Notes: generated from the sequence alone by a model not told the origin. A DNA stretch of 64,000 nt from Flavobacterium sp. (GCA_021740105.1 JAIPAM010000007.1:47224-111223), one strand, 5' to 3'; shown: positions 18,234 through 28,349, counted from the stretch's first letter. Translations and numbers: made by a program.

Positions 18234-19595
18234 TTATTTTATAGAACCAATAATATCGTATTTGGTTATAATATGGTGTTTTCCATTTCCTAAATCCACT
18301 AATACCGCGGCATTATCTCGAGTGAATAATTTTGAAACTTCTTCAATAGCCGTTCCTAATTTAACCATTGGATAGGCTTTCCCCATTACTTCGCGAATTG
18401 GTTTATCGCCAGCATTTTTATCAGAAACATAACTTTGAAACAAGTCAGATTCATCTACAGAACCCACAAAACCAGAAATATCTACTACTGGAATTTGAGA
18501 GATTTTGTATTTGCGCATGCGTTCAATAGCGTGTGAAACCAGTTCTTCCGTTCTTACCACAATTAATGGTTTATCGATGTGGTCTTTAATTACGTCTTCG
18601 GCTTTGGTTACTTCTTCATCTAGAAAACCACGCTCGCGCATCCAATCGTCATTGAACATCTTACCGATGTAACGACTTCCAGAATCATGGAATAAAACCA
18701 CTACGACATCCTCCGGCTTAAAATGTTCTTTCAGCTGAAGCACGCCTTTGATTAAAGCACCTGCTGAATTTCCTACAAATATTCCTTCTTCTAAAGCAAT
18801 TTTTCTAGTATAAACGGCAGCGTCTTTGTCGGTCACTTTTGTAAAACCATCGATTACTGAAAAGTTAACATTTTTAGGTAAAATATCTTCTCCAATTCCT
18901 TCAGTAATGTAAGAATAGATTTCATTTTCATCGAATATTCCTGTTTCATGGTATTTTTTAAAAACCGATCCATAGGTATCAATTCCCCAAACTTTAACGT
19001 TAGGATTTTGTTCTTTCAAATATCTTCCAATACCAGAAATAGTTCCGCCTGTTCCAACTCCCACTACAAAATGAGTCACTTTCCCATCAGTTTGTTTCCA
19101 AATTTCAGGACCTGTTTGTTCGTAATGTGCTAAAGCATTAGAAGGATTGTCGTATTGGTTTACGTACCAAGAATTCGGCGTTTCTTCACCCAATCGTTTT
19201 GAAACCGAATAATAAGAACGCGGATCAGTAGGTTCCACATCCGTTGGACAAACCACTACTTTCGCTCCTACTGCACGAAGTATATCCATTTTTTCTTTGG
19301 ATTGCTTGTCGGTAATTACGCAAATTAATTTGTATCCTTTTACGATTGCGGCTAAAGCCAATCCCATTCCGGTATTTCCAGAAGTCCCTTCAATGATAGT
19401 TCCTCCAGGCTTTAAACGACCGTCTGCCTCAGCATCTTCAACCATTTTTAGGGCCATTCTGTCCTTGGTAGAATTTCCGGGATTAAAGGTTTCTACTTTT
19501 GCAAGTACCAACGCCTCAATTTCTGCGGTTACTTTATTCAATCGAACCATCGGCGTATTGCCTATTGTTCCAAGTATGTTATCTGAATATTGCAT
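18234..19595 (-). CDS. PLP-dependent cystathionine beta-synthase / cysteine synthase with CBS pair
   Basis: A 453-residue fold-type II PLP enzyme. The catalytic lysine is in NPGNSTKDRMA (about residues 38-48), the phosphate loop and substrate loop in GTSGNTGMGLA (about 68-78), and the PLP glycine loop in VGTGGTISGIGRYL. The C-terminal third (about 330-453) forms two CBS modules, e.g. SHAIERMRKYKISQIPVVD, which usually bind adenosyl ligands. No N-terminal heme domain is present. It could act as cystathionine beta-synthase or as O-acetylserine sulfhydrylase; the CBS tail favours the former. It stands in front of a porin gene without a terminator between them. Confidence 0.88.
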   Translation of the reverse strand: MQYSDNILGTIGNTPMVRLNKVTAEIEALVLAKVETFNPGNSTKDRMALKMVEDAEADGRLKPGGTIIEGTSGNTGMGLALAAIVKGYKLICVITDKQSKEKMDILRAVGAKVVVCPTDVEPTDPRSYYSVSKRLGEETPNSWYVNQYDNPSNALAHYEQTGPEIWKQTDGKVTHFVVGVGTGGTISGIGRYLKEQNPNVKVWGIDTYGSVFKKYHETGIFDENEIYSYITEGIGEDILPKNVNFSVIDGFTKVTDKDAAVYTRKIALEEGIFVGNSAGALIKGVLQLKEHFKPEDVVVVLFHDSGSRYIGKMFNDDWMRERGFLDEEVTKAEDVIKDHIDKPLIVVRTEELVSHAIERMRKYKISQIPVVDISGFVGSVDESDLFQSYVSDKNAGDKPIREVMGKAYPMVKLGTAIEEVSKLFTRDNAAVLVDLGNGKHHIITKYDIIGSIK

Positions 19596-19621
19596 TTTTT
19601 TTGTTTTTTATTTCTATACTA

Positions 19622-21574
19622 TTATTCGAAGAAATTCCATACCAAACCGAAACGAATTATGAAATCGTGGTAGGGATTATTTGGGGAAGAATAGTAATTG
19701 TTTCCAGTCATTGACGAATTAAAATGTTCGGCTTTTAGATAAATTCTAGTGCGCTGAATTCTTGCATTTGCAAATAAATCTATAGTAGGATAAGCTCCAA
19801 TTTCTTTTTGATTTTGCACAAAAAACTCCCCCAAAATTGGGTTGTAATCGTTGGCATAAAATTTTGTAAAATAATTAAATATCACCCCCGTTTGAAGGTA
19901 CATCGCTTTATTAAAGAAAAAATCGGAATAATAAAGGGTGTTACGAAGAACCAAATCCGGCACATTTAAAATTTTATCTGATTGATCTACTTTCTGATAT
20001 AAAAAAGTATTGTCTAAGGCCCACTTTCTGAATTTAACTTCTTTATTGATTTTTAAGGAAATATGATTGATCGTTTTATCGTATTGTTTTGGCGAAACCA
20101 ATTGCAAATTGGCAGTATTGTCATTACTGAAATACAAATAATCGTTGATGGTATTCAATTCTAAAGTGGCGCTTGCCCATTGGGTAGTGGCGTCGACCTT
20201 TAACGAATTGTGCTTTTCATTTTTAAAATTATTGAACCAATTGTAATTGATATAACTGCTTTGATGTAAATTATAAATATTATTTGGCAAATTATTGCTG
20301 TTTTGGTATTCGAAAGTAAAGTAATTTTTATCGTTGTATTTATAGTTTAAATGCGCATTAAAGTCAAATAGCGATTGTTTTGTTATTGAACTGGAATACT
20401 GAAACTTTCCGTTCCATTTGTTTTTTCGGTATTCGTATTGGGCTCCGATATCGTTAATTACATCATTCATCGCATTGGGGATGGTTTGAGCCGTTAAAAA
20501 TAAAACCGAATTGAAGTAATAATTGTATCTAAAATCATCTACAAAAAACTGAAATTTTCCTAAAGTAGTATTTTCATAAATGGCTCCTACTTTATTGTAC
20601 ATTCTGTTGTAACGCACTTGATCGTTTATGTTTGCTGCAGCAAAGGAAGGTCCAAAGCGGTACAAAGTGGAAGTCGCCCCAGTACTTGAAGTGATTGTAG
20701 TGGGAACTGTAGCTTGATTGTATTCAAAATATTTAGTTTCAAAATTAATTTGATGCGTCAAATAAAGATTGTTATTTCGCTTTTTAGCGTTAATTAAGAA
20801 ATTATGATCCAGGAATAGCCTGGTTCCAATTAAGGTGGATTTAGCATCTTTTAAATAAACATCCAATCGAGGGCGTTCATTGTAAGCGGGATCATTGCCT
20901 TCAAAATTATCCGGATTGGATAAACCTCCATTTTCGCCATTTAAAATATCTTGTGAGGTATAATGGAAATTTGCGTAATACCTTTTATCCTTGGTGTTAT
21001 AACTAGCGGTAAATCTAAAATTCCCGGTGCTGGAAAGTTGGTTGATGTATTTTCCTAGAGAACGCAACCCTTTGTACCCGATTGAAAAATTAAATCGTTC
21101 CGAAGTGTTTAAAGTAAGAAATGCATCTAGGTTTTGACCTTGCTCCATCACGGTTTTAAAATACAATTCGGTAAAGGGTGTTGCCACTGAATAGTATTTG
21201 ATATCGTTGGGTTGGTAATAATTAAAATGCTTACAGGTATAACCAAATTCCGGAAACGACGATCTATGATTTGAAGTATAGTGTAAAGTTGTGAAAGCCT
21301 GGCCTTCATTAGCAAACGGCATTAAGCCAAAAAGATCTCGACGAAGGTAATTGTAATCGTATTCTTTTTTTATAGTGAGTGAAGTATCTACAAAAGTAGT
21401 ATCCCGTTCAATCGTAATTATTCTGTATTGAGAAATCGTTGCTTTGGGCTGGTCATTTGTATGATCTATGATCAAGGAAGCTCTTTTTACGGTGTCTAAT
21501 TTGGTTTCATTTCCCACTTGTGCAAAAAGGGAAAAAGAGAGTAAAAAGACCAGAACCAGCAAGCGAATTTTCAT
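19622..21574 (-). CDS. Outer-membrane putative porin (Porin_10-like)
   Basis: A 650-residue exported protein with signal peptide (MKIRLLVLVFLLSFSLFAQ), many alternating-pattern beta strands rich in Tyr, Phe and Asn, and a terminal aromatic residue typical of outer-membrane barrels (ends GLVWNFFE). The family is known in Bacteroidetes as putative porin (Porin_10); substrate unknown. It sits 26 bases upstream of the CBS-like gene and is separated from the SusD gene by a strong terminator. Confidence 0.75.
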   Translation of the reverse strand: MKIRLLVLVFLLSFSLFAQVGNETKLDTVKRASLIIDHTNDQPKATISQYRIITIERDTTFVDTSLTIKKEYDYNYLRRDLFGLMPFANEGQAFTTLHYTSNHRSSFPEFGYTCKHFNYYQPNDIKYYSVATPFTELYFKTVMEQGQNLDAFLTLNTSERFNFSIGYKGLRSLGKYINQLSSTGNFRFTASYNTKDKRYYANFHYTSQDILNGENGGLSNPDNFEGNDPAYNERPRLDVYLKDAKSTLIGTRLFLDHNFLINAKKRNNNLYLTHQINFETKYFEYNQATVPTTITSSTGATSTLYRFGPSFAAANINDQVRYNRMYNKVGAIYENTTLGKFQFFVDDFRYNYYFNSVLFLTAQTIPNAMNDVINDIGAQYEYRKNKWNGKFQYSSSITKQSLFDFNAHLNYKYNDKNYFTFEYQNSNNLPNNIYNLHQSSYINYNWFNNFKNEKHNSLKVDATTQWASATLELNTINDYLYFSNDNTANLQLVSPKQYDKTINHISLKINKEVKFRKWALDNTFLYQKVDQSDKILNVPDLVLRNTLYYSDFFFNKAMYLQTGVIFNYFTKFYANDYNPILGEFFVQNQKEIGAYPTIDLFANARIQRTRIYLKAEHFNSSMTGNNYYSSPNNPYHDFIIRFGLVWNFFE

Positions 21575-21638
21575 AAAAATATTTTCAACAAATATACTAT
21601 TATAAATAATTATTTAATAATGTATTGCTGATAAATAA

Positions 21639-21663
21639 AAAACCCCGCAAAAAGCGGGGTTTT
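21639..21663 (-). terminator. Terminator of the SusC/SusD operon
   Basis: AAAACCCCGC / GCGGGGTTTT, a perfect 10-bp stem with a 5-base loop. On the minus strand it ends the SusC-SusD transcript 21 bases after the SusD stop, and the T-run is part of the stem. It is nearly symmetric and could act on both strands. Confidence 0.88.
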
Positions 21664-21683
21664 AAATTATAGAATATTAAAAA

Positions 21684-23231
21684 TTAATATCCTGTATTTT
21701 GTTGGATTCCTCCGTTAGCATTTAACTCTACTTGTGGAATAGGCAAAGCGAATTTGTAGCTAGTTAAAGGTAAATTTGTTGGATTCGCACCTGGAATGTT
21801 CCAAGAAGCTGAAGCGTAATCAGCAGGATCTCTATCTAAAGTAGCACCCGCTAAAGTTCCTAAACGTTTCATGTCAATAAAACGGAAACCTTCAAATGAT
21901 AATTCTTTTCTTCTTTCGTCAAGGATTCCTTTCCAAGCCGCTTGAGCACTAGCAAAAACTGGCGCTGGTTGAGCTGTTGGGAAACGAGCATCCATGATAA
22001 CTTTTAAATCTGCAGCAGCACCTGTTAAATCACCTGCAGCTACTTTCGCTTCTGCTCTAATGAAATACATTTCAGATAATCTACAAACCATGAAGTCAGG
22101 GTTAAAACCATTAGCTGATGTTAAAGCCGATTGACCTCCATGTTTGTGAAGTACTAAAATATCAGTGTTTTTAACGTCTGCAGAAGTCGTGTAATTAGGA
22201 TCGATTAATGAACTAGTAGTTGTAGTACCAGTAGTAAATACATTTACAGCTAAACGGATATCTCCTGGAGTTGCAGCAAATTTATTGTATAACGCTCTAC
22301 TTACTTCATAGAATGGAGAACCATTTCTTCTGTTAGTTACTGAAGCCCAACCGTTGTGTAAGTTAGCTCCTTGAGAGTTTTGAACTGCAGTTCTTTTCAA
22401 TCTAAAGATTACTTCTTTATTAGCTGCTTCATTGTGCGTGTGGAAAACAGCTGCATAATCAGCTGCAGTATTCGCTAAAGTGATACCTGAAGTAGTAATA
22501 ACAAGGTTAGCATTAGTTAATGCATTTGTATAATCCCCTTTTAAAGCATAAGCACGAGCTTTCATCGCTTGCGCTAACGTTTTAGAAGCATAGATCGTTT
22601 TGTTCGTGTATGCAGTTGCAGTATTTGAATTGTAAATAGCAATAGCCGCATCTAAATCAGCGTGGATAGAAGCATAAAACTCTCCATTCGTAGCTCTTCT
22701 TGGGAACTCAGATGTAGTGATGATTCTGTTTGCCAATACTCCAGCTAAAGCAGTATCATCTTTAGGATTTGGAGAGAAGTAAGACATCACTTTCAAATGA
22801 CATGCCGCTCTTAAAACCAAAGCTTCTGCTTTTGCTCTTTCGATTACTTGAGTATCCGCTGCACTTGTAGGAACTACAGTTGAAGAAAACTCAATTACAC
22901 GATTGAATCTTGAAATAGCACCGTAACTTGAAGTCCAAATAGCTGATGCAGTTGGATCGTCTTGTAACATTAAGAATACATATTCCAATCTAATTCCTTG
23001 ACCACCATTGTTGAAACCCATTGCAGCTTCATCAGTGAATACAGAACTAAATACATATTCAGCTCTATTGGTCATTATGTTCATACCTGAGTTCATCAAT
23101 CTCGTAAGATCTGAACTTTTAGTAATAGCAACCTCCTCCGTTAATGAACCTGGAGTAAAAGGCTCTAATTGGTCGTCGCACGAAACTAATAGTGTGAACG
23201 ACAACAACAATAATCCATATATTTTTTTCAT
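21684..23231 (-). CDS. SusD/RagB-type nutrient-binding lipoprotein
   Basis: Encodes the surface lipoprotein partner of a SusC transporter. The 515 residues start with a lipoprotein signal (MKKIYGLLLLSFTLLVSC, lipidated Cys18) and the SusD-like N-terminal region, with tetratricopeptide-like helices (AMKARAYALKGDYTNAL) and the C-terminal signature ERRKELSFEGFRFIDMKRLG. It starts 11 bases after the SusC gene. No glycoside hydrolase or regulator is adjacent, so the ligand cannot be deduced; proteins or peptides are as likely as glycans. Confidence 0.92.
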   Translation of the reverse strand: MKKIYGLLLLSFTLLVSCDDQLEPFTPGSLTEEVAITKSSDLTRLMNSGMNIMTNRAEYVFSSVFTDEAAMGFNNGGQGIRLEYVFLMLQDDPTASAIWTSSYGAISRFNRVIEFSSTVVPTSAADTQVIERAKAEALVLRAACHLKVMSYFSPNPKDDTALAGVLANRIITTSEFPRRATNGEFYASIHADLDAAIAIYNSNTATAYTNKTIYASKTLAQAMKARAYALKGDYTNALTNANLVITTSGITLANTAADYAAVFHTHNEAANKEVIFRLKRTAVQNSQGANLHNGWASVTNRRNGSPFYEVSRALYNKFAATPGDIRLAVNVFTTGTTTTSSLIDPNYTTSADVKNTDILVLHKHGGQSALTSANGFNPDFMVCRLSEMYFIRAEAKVAAGDLTGAAADLKVIMDARFPTAQPAPVFASAQAAWKGILDERRKELSFEGFRFIDMKRLGTLAGATLDRDPADYASASWNIPGANPTNLPLTSYKFALPIPQVELNANGGIQQNTGY

Positions 23232-23242
23232 AATTTGTCTAA

Positions 23243-26200
23243 TTAAAATTTAACTTGTAATCCAAAAGTGTACAATTTCGGAGTTGGGTATTGATATCCA
23301 TCACCAGTTCTATCACTTTCAGGGTCAAAACCTTCCCATTTAGTGAAGTTATACAAGTTTTCTCCTTGAAGTGTGAAAGACATATCTGTGATAAAAGTTC
23401 CGCTTAAGAATTTCTTTGGAACATTGTATCCTACTTGAACGTTTCTTACACGAACATAAGAAGCATCTCTCAAGAAACGGTCAGAAGAATCACCAGCACC
23501 TAAGTTAGTTGCAGATAAAGAAGGAACATTTGTATTTGTGTTTGTTGGAGTCCAAGCATTTAACATGTCAGAACCTACCACAAATTGACCAATAGCACCT
23601 ACATCATATAATGAATCTAAATCAAAATCAAATCTTACTACATCAAATGCATAAGTGAATAAAGTTGAAGCGAAGAAACCTTTGTAGTTAAAATCAAACC
23701 CAAAACCTCCAGTATAAACAGGAACATAGTTAAGACCAACTGGTTTTCTATCCGCAGCAACAGGAGTTTCAGTAGCAGTTCCGTCAGCAGCTTCGAACAA
23801 TAAGTTACCAGTTGCAGGATTTACTCCTAAGTAATGGAATACATTTGGCTCAAGAATAGATCCACCATTTTGAGTAATGTAGTTACCACTTGCAATCACC
23901 CCGCCATTAGATTCAATTTTACTAACTTTATTATCATTGTAAGCTCCATTCGCTCTCAATGTTAAAGTCATGTCGTTTGTTTTGATTAAATCGTAAGTCA
24001 AGTTCAATTCAAAACCTTTGTTAGTAATAGTAGCTTCAGAGTTTCTGTTGATTGAAGATACACCAGAAGTTGGAGTAACTGGAGAATCTAAGAATAAATC
24101 AGAAGTAGATCTATTATAGTAATCAAGAGATCCTCTAAGTCTAGAATTGCTCAATAATTCAAAATCAGCTCCAATGTTATATTGTGTTGTAGTTTCCCAT
24201 CTTAATGCTGGGTAACCAAAAGAAATATTGTATCCAGTACCACTGTTATAAGCGTTGTTTCCAACAGTATAAATATCAGCAAATGCTGGAGGGTTGATAC
24301 CTGCATAAACAGTACCCGCAACAATTCTTTGATTTCCTACAGTTCCGTAAGAACCTCTTACTTTCAATGAATTTACGAAAGTAACATTGTCCATGAAAGC
24401 TTCTTCATCCATATTCCATCTACCACCTACAGACCAGAAGTTACCCCATTGGTATTCTTCAATAAATCTTGAACTACCGTCTCTTCTGATAGAAGCCAAT
24501 ACTCCGTATTTTTTATTGTAATCGTAATCTACAGATCCGAAGTAAGAAACTAAGTCATTTCTTAACTGGCTTACAGAAGCTGAAGGTACATAAAAGTCAT
24601 TTGCAGCTACGTCCGCAGCATAACCAGCTCCAGTATTAGCAACCCATACACCTGGGATTAAACCATTTCTTCTTAAGTTGTTTGAGTGTAAACGAGAATG
24701 GTTGTACTCAAAGTTAGCAAAAGCATTGAATGTATGCAATCCAATTTCTTTTGAAAAACCTAATTGAGATAAGTTAGTAAAGTAAAACTCTCTTCTTTGG
24801 TTAACATCTTCAAAACCATTGAAGTTACCACCCGCTAAAGAAGATACTCCAGGAGTAGAAGAGAACAATAACGCGTTGAATGAGTTAGGTCCTTCTGCTT
24901 GGAAGAATCTGTTACTGATTAACTGGCTACCTGTTCTATTTCTAAGTGTAAAGTCATTTGATAATTTGTAAGAAAAATCACCAGCAATATCCACACGGAT
25001 TTCATCTGTTAAGTTTTCATAAGTTGCCAATTTATCCATCAACATAATAGGAGTTGCTAATAAACCTGGTGTATTATTATAAAAATCAAGAGCAGCTTGA
25101 GAACTAGTATATTCATTTGGAGAAACATAAGGAGCACCTAAAAATGCACCAGTAATGTAGTTTCTGTTGATTGCTCCAGTTCCTAAGTTAGTCGCTTCGT
25201 TATTTTTAGAATAACCAAAAGCAGTGTTAACAGAATACTTGAATTTTTCGTTAGAAGATTTTCCAGTAATGTTATTTCTTAAAGTAAAACGGTTTAATCC
25301 AGTAGTTCTAAGAATACCATCTTGTTGGAAGTACCCAATAGACGTGAATGAACTCATGTTTTTTCCACTGTTTTCAATACTTAAGTTGTGAGAAACAGAA
25401 GTTGAAGGTCTGAAGAAATAGTTAACCCAGTCAGTATCAATAGTAAAAGCATCAATTTGAGCATTCGTTAAAGAACCTCCTAAACCAGTACCTAAATTTT
25501 GCTCAATTTTCAACAATTGTTTTGAATTAGCATAATCATACTTTGGAGTTTGTAAGTAACCCGCTCCGTACTGAGAATCATACTTGAAAGTAGTTTTAGA
25601 CTCTCCAAATTTAGCTTGTTTCGTTTTAATAACGATTACACCATTAGATCCTCTGTTACCAAACTCAGAAGTTGCAGCAGCATCTTTTAATACAGCGATA
25701 GACTCGATATCATTTGGGTTGATACTTCTAAAGTTATCACTATTAGATGGAAAACCATCAATTACATATAAAGGATCAGTACTACCTGAGATAGAACCTA
25801 CCCCTCTAATTACAACTGTTGATTTAGCACCTGGTTGTCCTGTACCAGCAGTGATGTTAACCCCAGCCAATTGTCCTTGGATAGTGTTAATTGCACTCGC
25901 GTTTGGACGATTTCCAATAGTTTCAGAAGAAACTGATGCAATTGCTGTTACCGCTGATTTCTTAGAAACGTTTCGGTAACCTTGAGAAACTACAACCTCA
26001 GCCAGTTTAACTCCATCCTGCATTTTTACATTAACAGTGTTTGAAGCACCAACTTTAGCAGTAGCGTCAGTCATTCCAACAAAAGAGAAAACCAATACGT
26101 CTCCAGCTTTTGCTTTGATAGAAAATTTTCCATCAACATCTGTTTGTGTTCCAGTTTTAGTACCTTGAACAACAACATTAGCACCTGGTAGAGGACCTGA

Positions 26201-26302
26201 TTTATCAGACACAGTACCTGTGACAGTTTTCTCTTGTGCAAAAGAAAACTGCATAGTTAACGCTATAAGTAGCGTAAAAATCCATTTTAACTTTGATCTC
26301 AT
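23243..26302 (-). CDS. SusC/RagA-type TonB-dependent outer-membrane transporter
   Basis: A 1019-residue transporter. A signal peptide (about 1-22) is followed by a carboxypeptidase-D-like domain (VTGTVSDKSGPLPGANVVVQ, about 27-100), the plug domain with LYVIDGFP and IESIAVLKDAAATSEFGNRG (about 170-225), and a long beta barrel ending in LYTFGLQVKF. There is no N-terminal STN domain, so no direct anti-sigma signalling is expected. Forms an operon with the SusD gene. A perfect palindrome 82-95 bases upstream of the start could be a regulatory site. Confidence 0.95.
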   Translation of the reverse strand: MRSKLKWIFTLLIALTMQFSFAQEKTVTGTVSDKSGPLPGANVVVQGTKTGTQTDVDGKFSIKAKAGDVLVFSFVGMTDATAKVGASNTVNVKMQDGVKLAEVVVSQGYRNVSKKSAVTAIASVSSETIGNRPNASAINTIQGQLAGVNITAGTGQPGAKSTVVIRGVGSISGSTDPLYVIDGFPSNSDNFRSINPNDIESIAVLKDAAATSEFGNRGSNGVIVIKTKQAKFGESKTTFKYDSQYGAGYLQTPKYDYANSKQLLKIEQNLGTGLGGSLTNAQIDAFTIDTDWVNYFFRPSTSVSHNLSIENSGKNMSSFTSIGYFQQDGILRTTGLNRFTLRNNITGKSSNEKFKYSVNTAFGYSKNNEATNLGTGAINRNYITGAFLGAPYVSPNEYTSSQAALDFYNNTPGLLATPIMLMDKLATYENLTDEIRVDIAGDFSYKLSNDFTLRNRTGSQLISNRFFQAEGPNSFNALLFSSTPGVSSLAGGNFNGFEDVNQRREFYFTNLSQLGFSKEIGLHTFNAFANFEYNHSRLHSNNLRRNGLIPGVWVANTGAGYAADVAANDFYVPSASVSQLRNDLVSYFGSVDYDYNKKYGVLASIRRDGSSRFIEEYQWGNFWSVGGRWNMDEEAFMDNVTFVNSLKVRGSYGTVGNQRIVAGTVYAGINPPAFADIYTVGNNAYNSGTGYNISFGYPALRWETTTQYNIGADFELLSNSRLRGSLDYYNRSTSDLFLDSPVTPTSGVSSINRNSEATITNKGFELNLTYDLIKTNDMTLTLRANGAYNDNKVSKIESNGGVIASGNYITQNGGSILEPNVFHYLGVNPATGNLLFEAADGTATETPVAADRKPVGLNYVPVYTGGFGFDFNYKGFFASTLFTYAFDVVRFDFDLDSLYDVGAIGQFVVGSDMLNAWTPTNTNTNVPSLSATNLGAGDSSDRFLRDASYVRVRNVQVGYNVPKKFLSGTFITDMSFTLQGENLYNFTKWEGFDPESDRTGDGYQYPTPKLYTFGLQVKF

Positions 26303-26501
26303 ATTATTTTTATTTGAATTAGTTATTCCGCAAACTTCTTAATAATTTCTTAATTAAACAAACTTTATTTAAAAAAAAAAAAATTAACATATGTTAAAGT
26401 TATACACAATAGTATGAATTATTATAGCGAAGGCACTTGATAAACTAGCAATTAACCAACTATTTTTATAATTTTGTAACGAAAAATTCAATATTAATTA
26501 A
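26303..26501. promoter_or_regulatory. Divergent promoter region between SusC and rnhB, with palindrome
   Basis: The 199 bases hold a 13-base A run (about 26371-26383) that leads straight into the perfect 14-base palindrome TTAACATATGTTAA (26384-26397), and near rnhB a TAATTTTG box (26469-26476) that fits the Bacteroidetes -7 element. The palindrome is a candidate operator for the SusC/SusD operon. Confidence 0.5.
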
Positions 26502-27164
26502 ATGTTAAGAAGCTATTATTTAGATAATTGTATTGAGGCGGGAACCGATGAAGCGGGACGAGGTTGTATTGCCGGACCGGTAACTGCAGCCGCAGTAATT
26601 CTCCCTGAAAAATTTTCAAATAATTTATTGAACGATTCCAAATTACTTTCTGAGAAACGTAGGTTTGAATTGCGACCTATAATTATAGCCGAAGCGACAT
26701 CCTATTCTGTTACTCATATTGAACCATTACTAATTGATGAAATAAATATTTTAAATGCTTCTTTGAAAGCGATGCAAGAATCAATATTGAAATTAAGTCC
26801 GCTACCGCAACATATTATTGTAGACGGAAACCGACCCTTAATTTCAAAAGGCAGTCATAGTAATACCATCGGCAAAATATTCACTACTGAAGTACTGGAT
26901 TTAATAAAATCGATTCCAAGTACTTCTATAATTAAGGGGGATTCTAAATACCTGAGCATTGCCGCAGCCTCAGTATTAGCAAAAACCTACCGCGATGATT
27001 ACATGGATTTGATTCACGAGGAATTTCCAATGTACAATTGGAAACAAAATAAAGGCTACCCAACCAAAGAACACCGCGCTGCAATATTAAAATATGGGGT
27101 AACAAAATACCATCGTTTAACTTTTCGATTATTGGGAGAAACGAAGAGAATTTCTACTAACTAG
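26502..27164 (+). CDS. rnhB: Ribonuclease HII
   Basis: Encodes RNase HII, which nicks RNA-DNA hybrids and removes misincorporated ribonucleotides. The 220 residues carry the first catalytic pair in [15 protein letters not shown] (Asp-Glu, about 18-19), the second Asp in IIVDGN, and the Asp in the [22 protein letters not shown] block. Length is normal for the family. It stands alone, divergent from the SusC gene and convergent with lipB. Confidence 0.95.
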   Translation: MLRSYYLDNCIEAGTDEAGRGCIAGPVTAAAVILPEKFSNNLLNDSKLLSEKRRFELRPIIIAEATSYSVTHIEPLLIDEINILNASLKAMQESILKLSPLPQHIIVDGNRPLISKGSHSNTIGKIFTTEVLDLIKSIPSTSIIKGDSKYLSIAAASVLAKTYRDDYMDLIHEEFPMYNWKQNKGYPTKEHRAAILKYGVTKYHRLTFRLLGETKRISTN

Positions 27165-27568
27165 TGTGATTTGTGGTTAAAGAAGTAGTAGTCGAAGTTG
27201 TAGGTTGAGGGTTGTAAGTTGTAGGTTGTAAGTTTAGTTTATAGGTAAATGATAAACAATTCGATAATTCAAAATTTATAATTCAAAATTTAAAATAATT
27301 TTCCTAGCGTGCTTTGTGGTTAAAGAAGTCGAATTTGTAGGTTGTAAGTTGTAAGTTTAGCTTAAAGGTAAACGAAAAACAAATAGATATTTCCAAATTT
27401 ATAATTCAAAATTTAAAATAATTTTTAAAGCGTGCTTTGTGGTTAAAGAAGTCGAATTTGTAGGTTGTAAATTGTAAGTTTCGTTTATAGGTAAATGAAA
27501 AACAATTCGATAATTCAAAATTTATAATTTAAAATTTAAAATAATTTTTAAAACGTGCTTTTAGGTTA
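27164..27568. repeat. Tandem 123-bp repeat block between rnhB and lipB
   Basis: About 400 non-coding bases consist of imperfect tandem copies beginning GTGCTTTGTGGTTAAAGAAG. Copies start at 27164 (143 bases, with an extra internal stretch of GTTGTAGGTTG units), 27307 (123 bases) and 27430 (123 bases); a fourth, truncated copy starts at 27553 and runs into the lipB stop codon. Each copy contains a GTTGTAAGTTGTAAG part, a GGTAAATGAAAAAC part and an ATTTATAATTCAAAATTTAAAAT part. There is no reading frame. The first copy begins at the last base of the rnhB stop codon. Confidence 0.85.
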
Positions 27569-28264
27569 AATAAATTTACATTCAAATAATTCCGAGAAGT
27601 GTTTCAGAATCCTATCTTTTACTTCTTGTTCGTTTACTTTTTCAACTCCTAATTCTACATTTAGTGAAGTAACCGCTTTCCCCTTAATTCCGCAAGGGAT
27701 AATATTATCAAAATAACCCAAATCGGAATTGACATTCAAGGCAAATCCATGCATGGTAACCCAACGCGAAGCTCGAACACCCAGAGCACAAATTTTTCTT
27801 GCAAATGGCGTCCCAACATCCAACCAAACACCAGTTTCGCCTTCACTTCTTGTACCAATTATAGTATAGTCGGCTAAAGTGAGAATAATAACCTCTTCCA
27901 AGAAGCGCAAATACTTATGGATATCGGTAAAAAAATTATCTAAATCCAATATGGGATAACCTACAATTTGCCCAGGTCCGTGATACGTAATATCTCCACC
28001 GCGATTAATTTTGTAGAAGGTGGCTCCTTTGGCTTCCAATTGTTTTTCAGATAAAAGTAAATTTTCTAAAGCACCGCTTTTACCTAAAGTATAAACGTGA
28101 GGGTGTTCTACAAATAAAAAGTAATTTGGGGTATCAACTGTAGTTTCCTCTCTCCTATTCTTGATTTTTAAATCGACAATTTCCTTGAACAATTCCTCCT
28201 GGTATTCCCAAGTGGCTTTGTAATCTTTTAAACCGAGATCTTGAAATTGAATATTTTTATTCAT
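27566..28264 (-). CDS. lipB: Octanoyl-[acyl carrier protein]-protein octanoyltransferase
   Basis: Encodes the enzyme that transfers octanoate from ACP to lipoate-dependent enzymes. The 232 residues contain NRGGDITYHGPGQIVGYPILDL (about 85-106; split by function: RGGDITYHGPGQ is the substrate loop), and the catalytic Cys-Lys pair in IPCGIKGKAVTSL. The frame can start one codon earlier at GTG; the ATG at 28264 is preferred and lies 18 bases after a matching -7 box. A consensus promoter is just upstream. The stop codon lies within the fourth repeat copy of the neighbouring block. Confidence 0.93.
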   Translation of the reverse strand: MNKNIQFQDLGLKDYKATWEYQEELFKEIVDLKIKNRREETTVDTPNYFLFVEHPHVYTLGKSGALENLLLSEKQLEAKGATFYKINRGGDITYHGPGQIVGYPILDLDNFFTDIHKYLRFLEEVIILTLADYTIIGTRSEGETGVWLDVGTPFARKICALGVRASRWVTMHGFALNVNSDLGYFDNIIPCGIKGKAVTSLNVELGVEKVNEQEVKDRILKHFSELFECKFI

Positions 28265-28281
28265 CACTTTTATTTGTGTCG

Positions 28282-28310
28282 CAAAGTTACAAAGTTTAAT
28301 ACGAAAACAA
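28282..28310 (-). promoter_or_regulatory. Promoter of lipB
   Basis: On the minus strand TTG (28310-28308), an 18-base spacer and TAACTTTG (28289-28282) fit the Bacteroidetes promoter. The predicted start is about 10 bases upstream of the ATG, giving a very short leader. Confidence 0.75.
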
Positions 28311-28349
28311 CTTTAAATGGAAAGTCAAATTAAATTTCAACTATTCAAA

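Noticed and set aside
18234..19595. Riboswitch in the 5' leader of the CBS-like gene
   Set aside because: The gap to the porin gene is only 26 bases; there is no room for an aptamer.
27164..27568. Possible CRISPR array
   Set aside because: The repeat period is about 123 bases and whole units repeat; there are no short identical repeats with unique spacers, and no cas gene is near.
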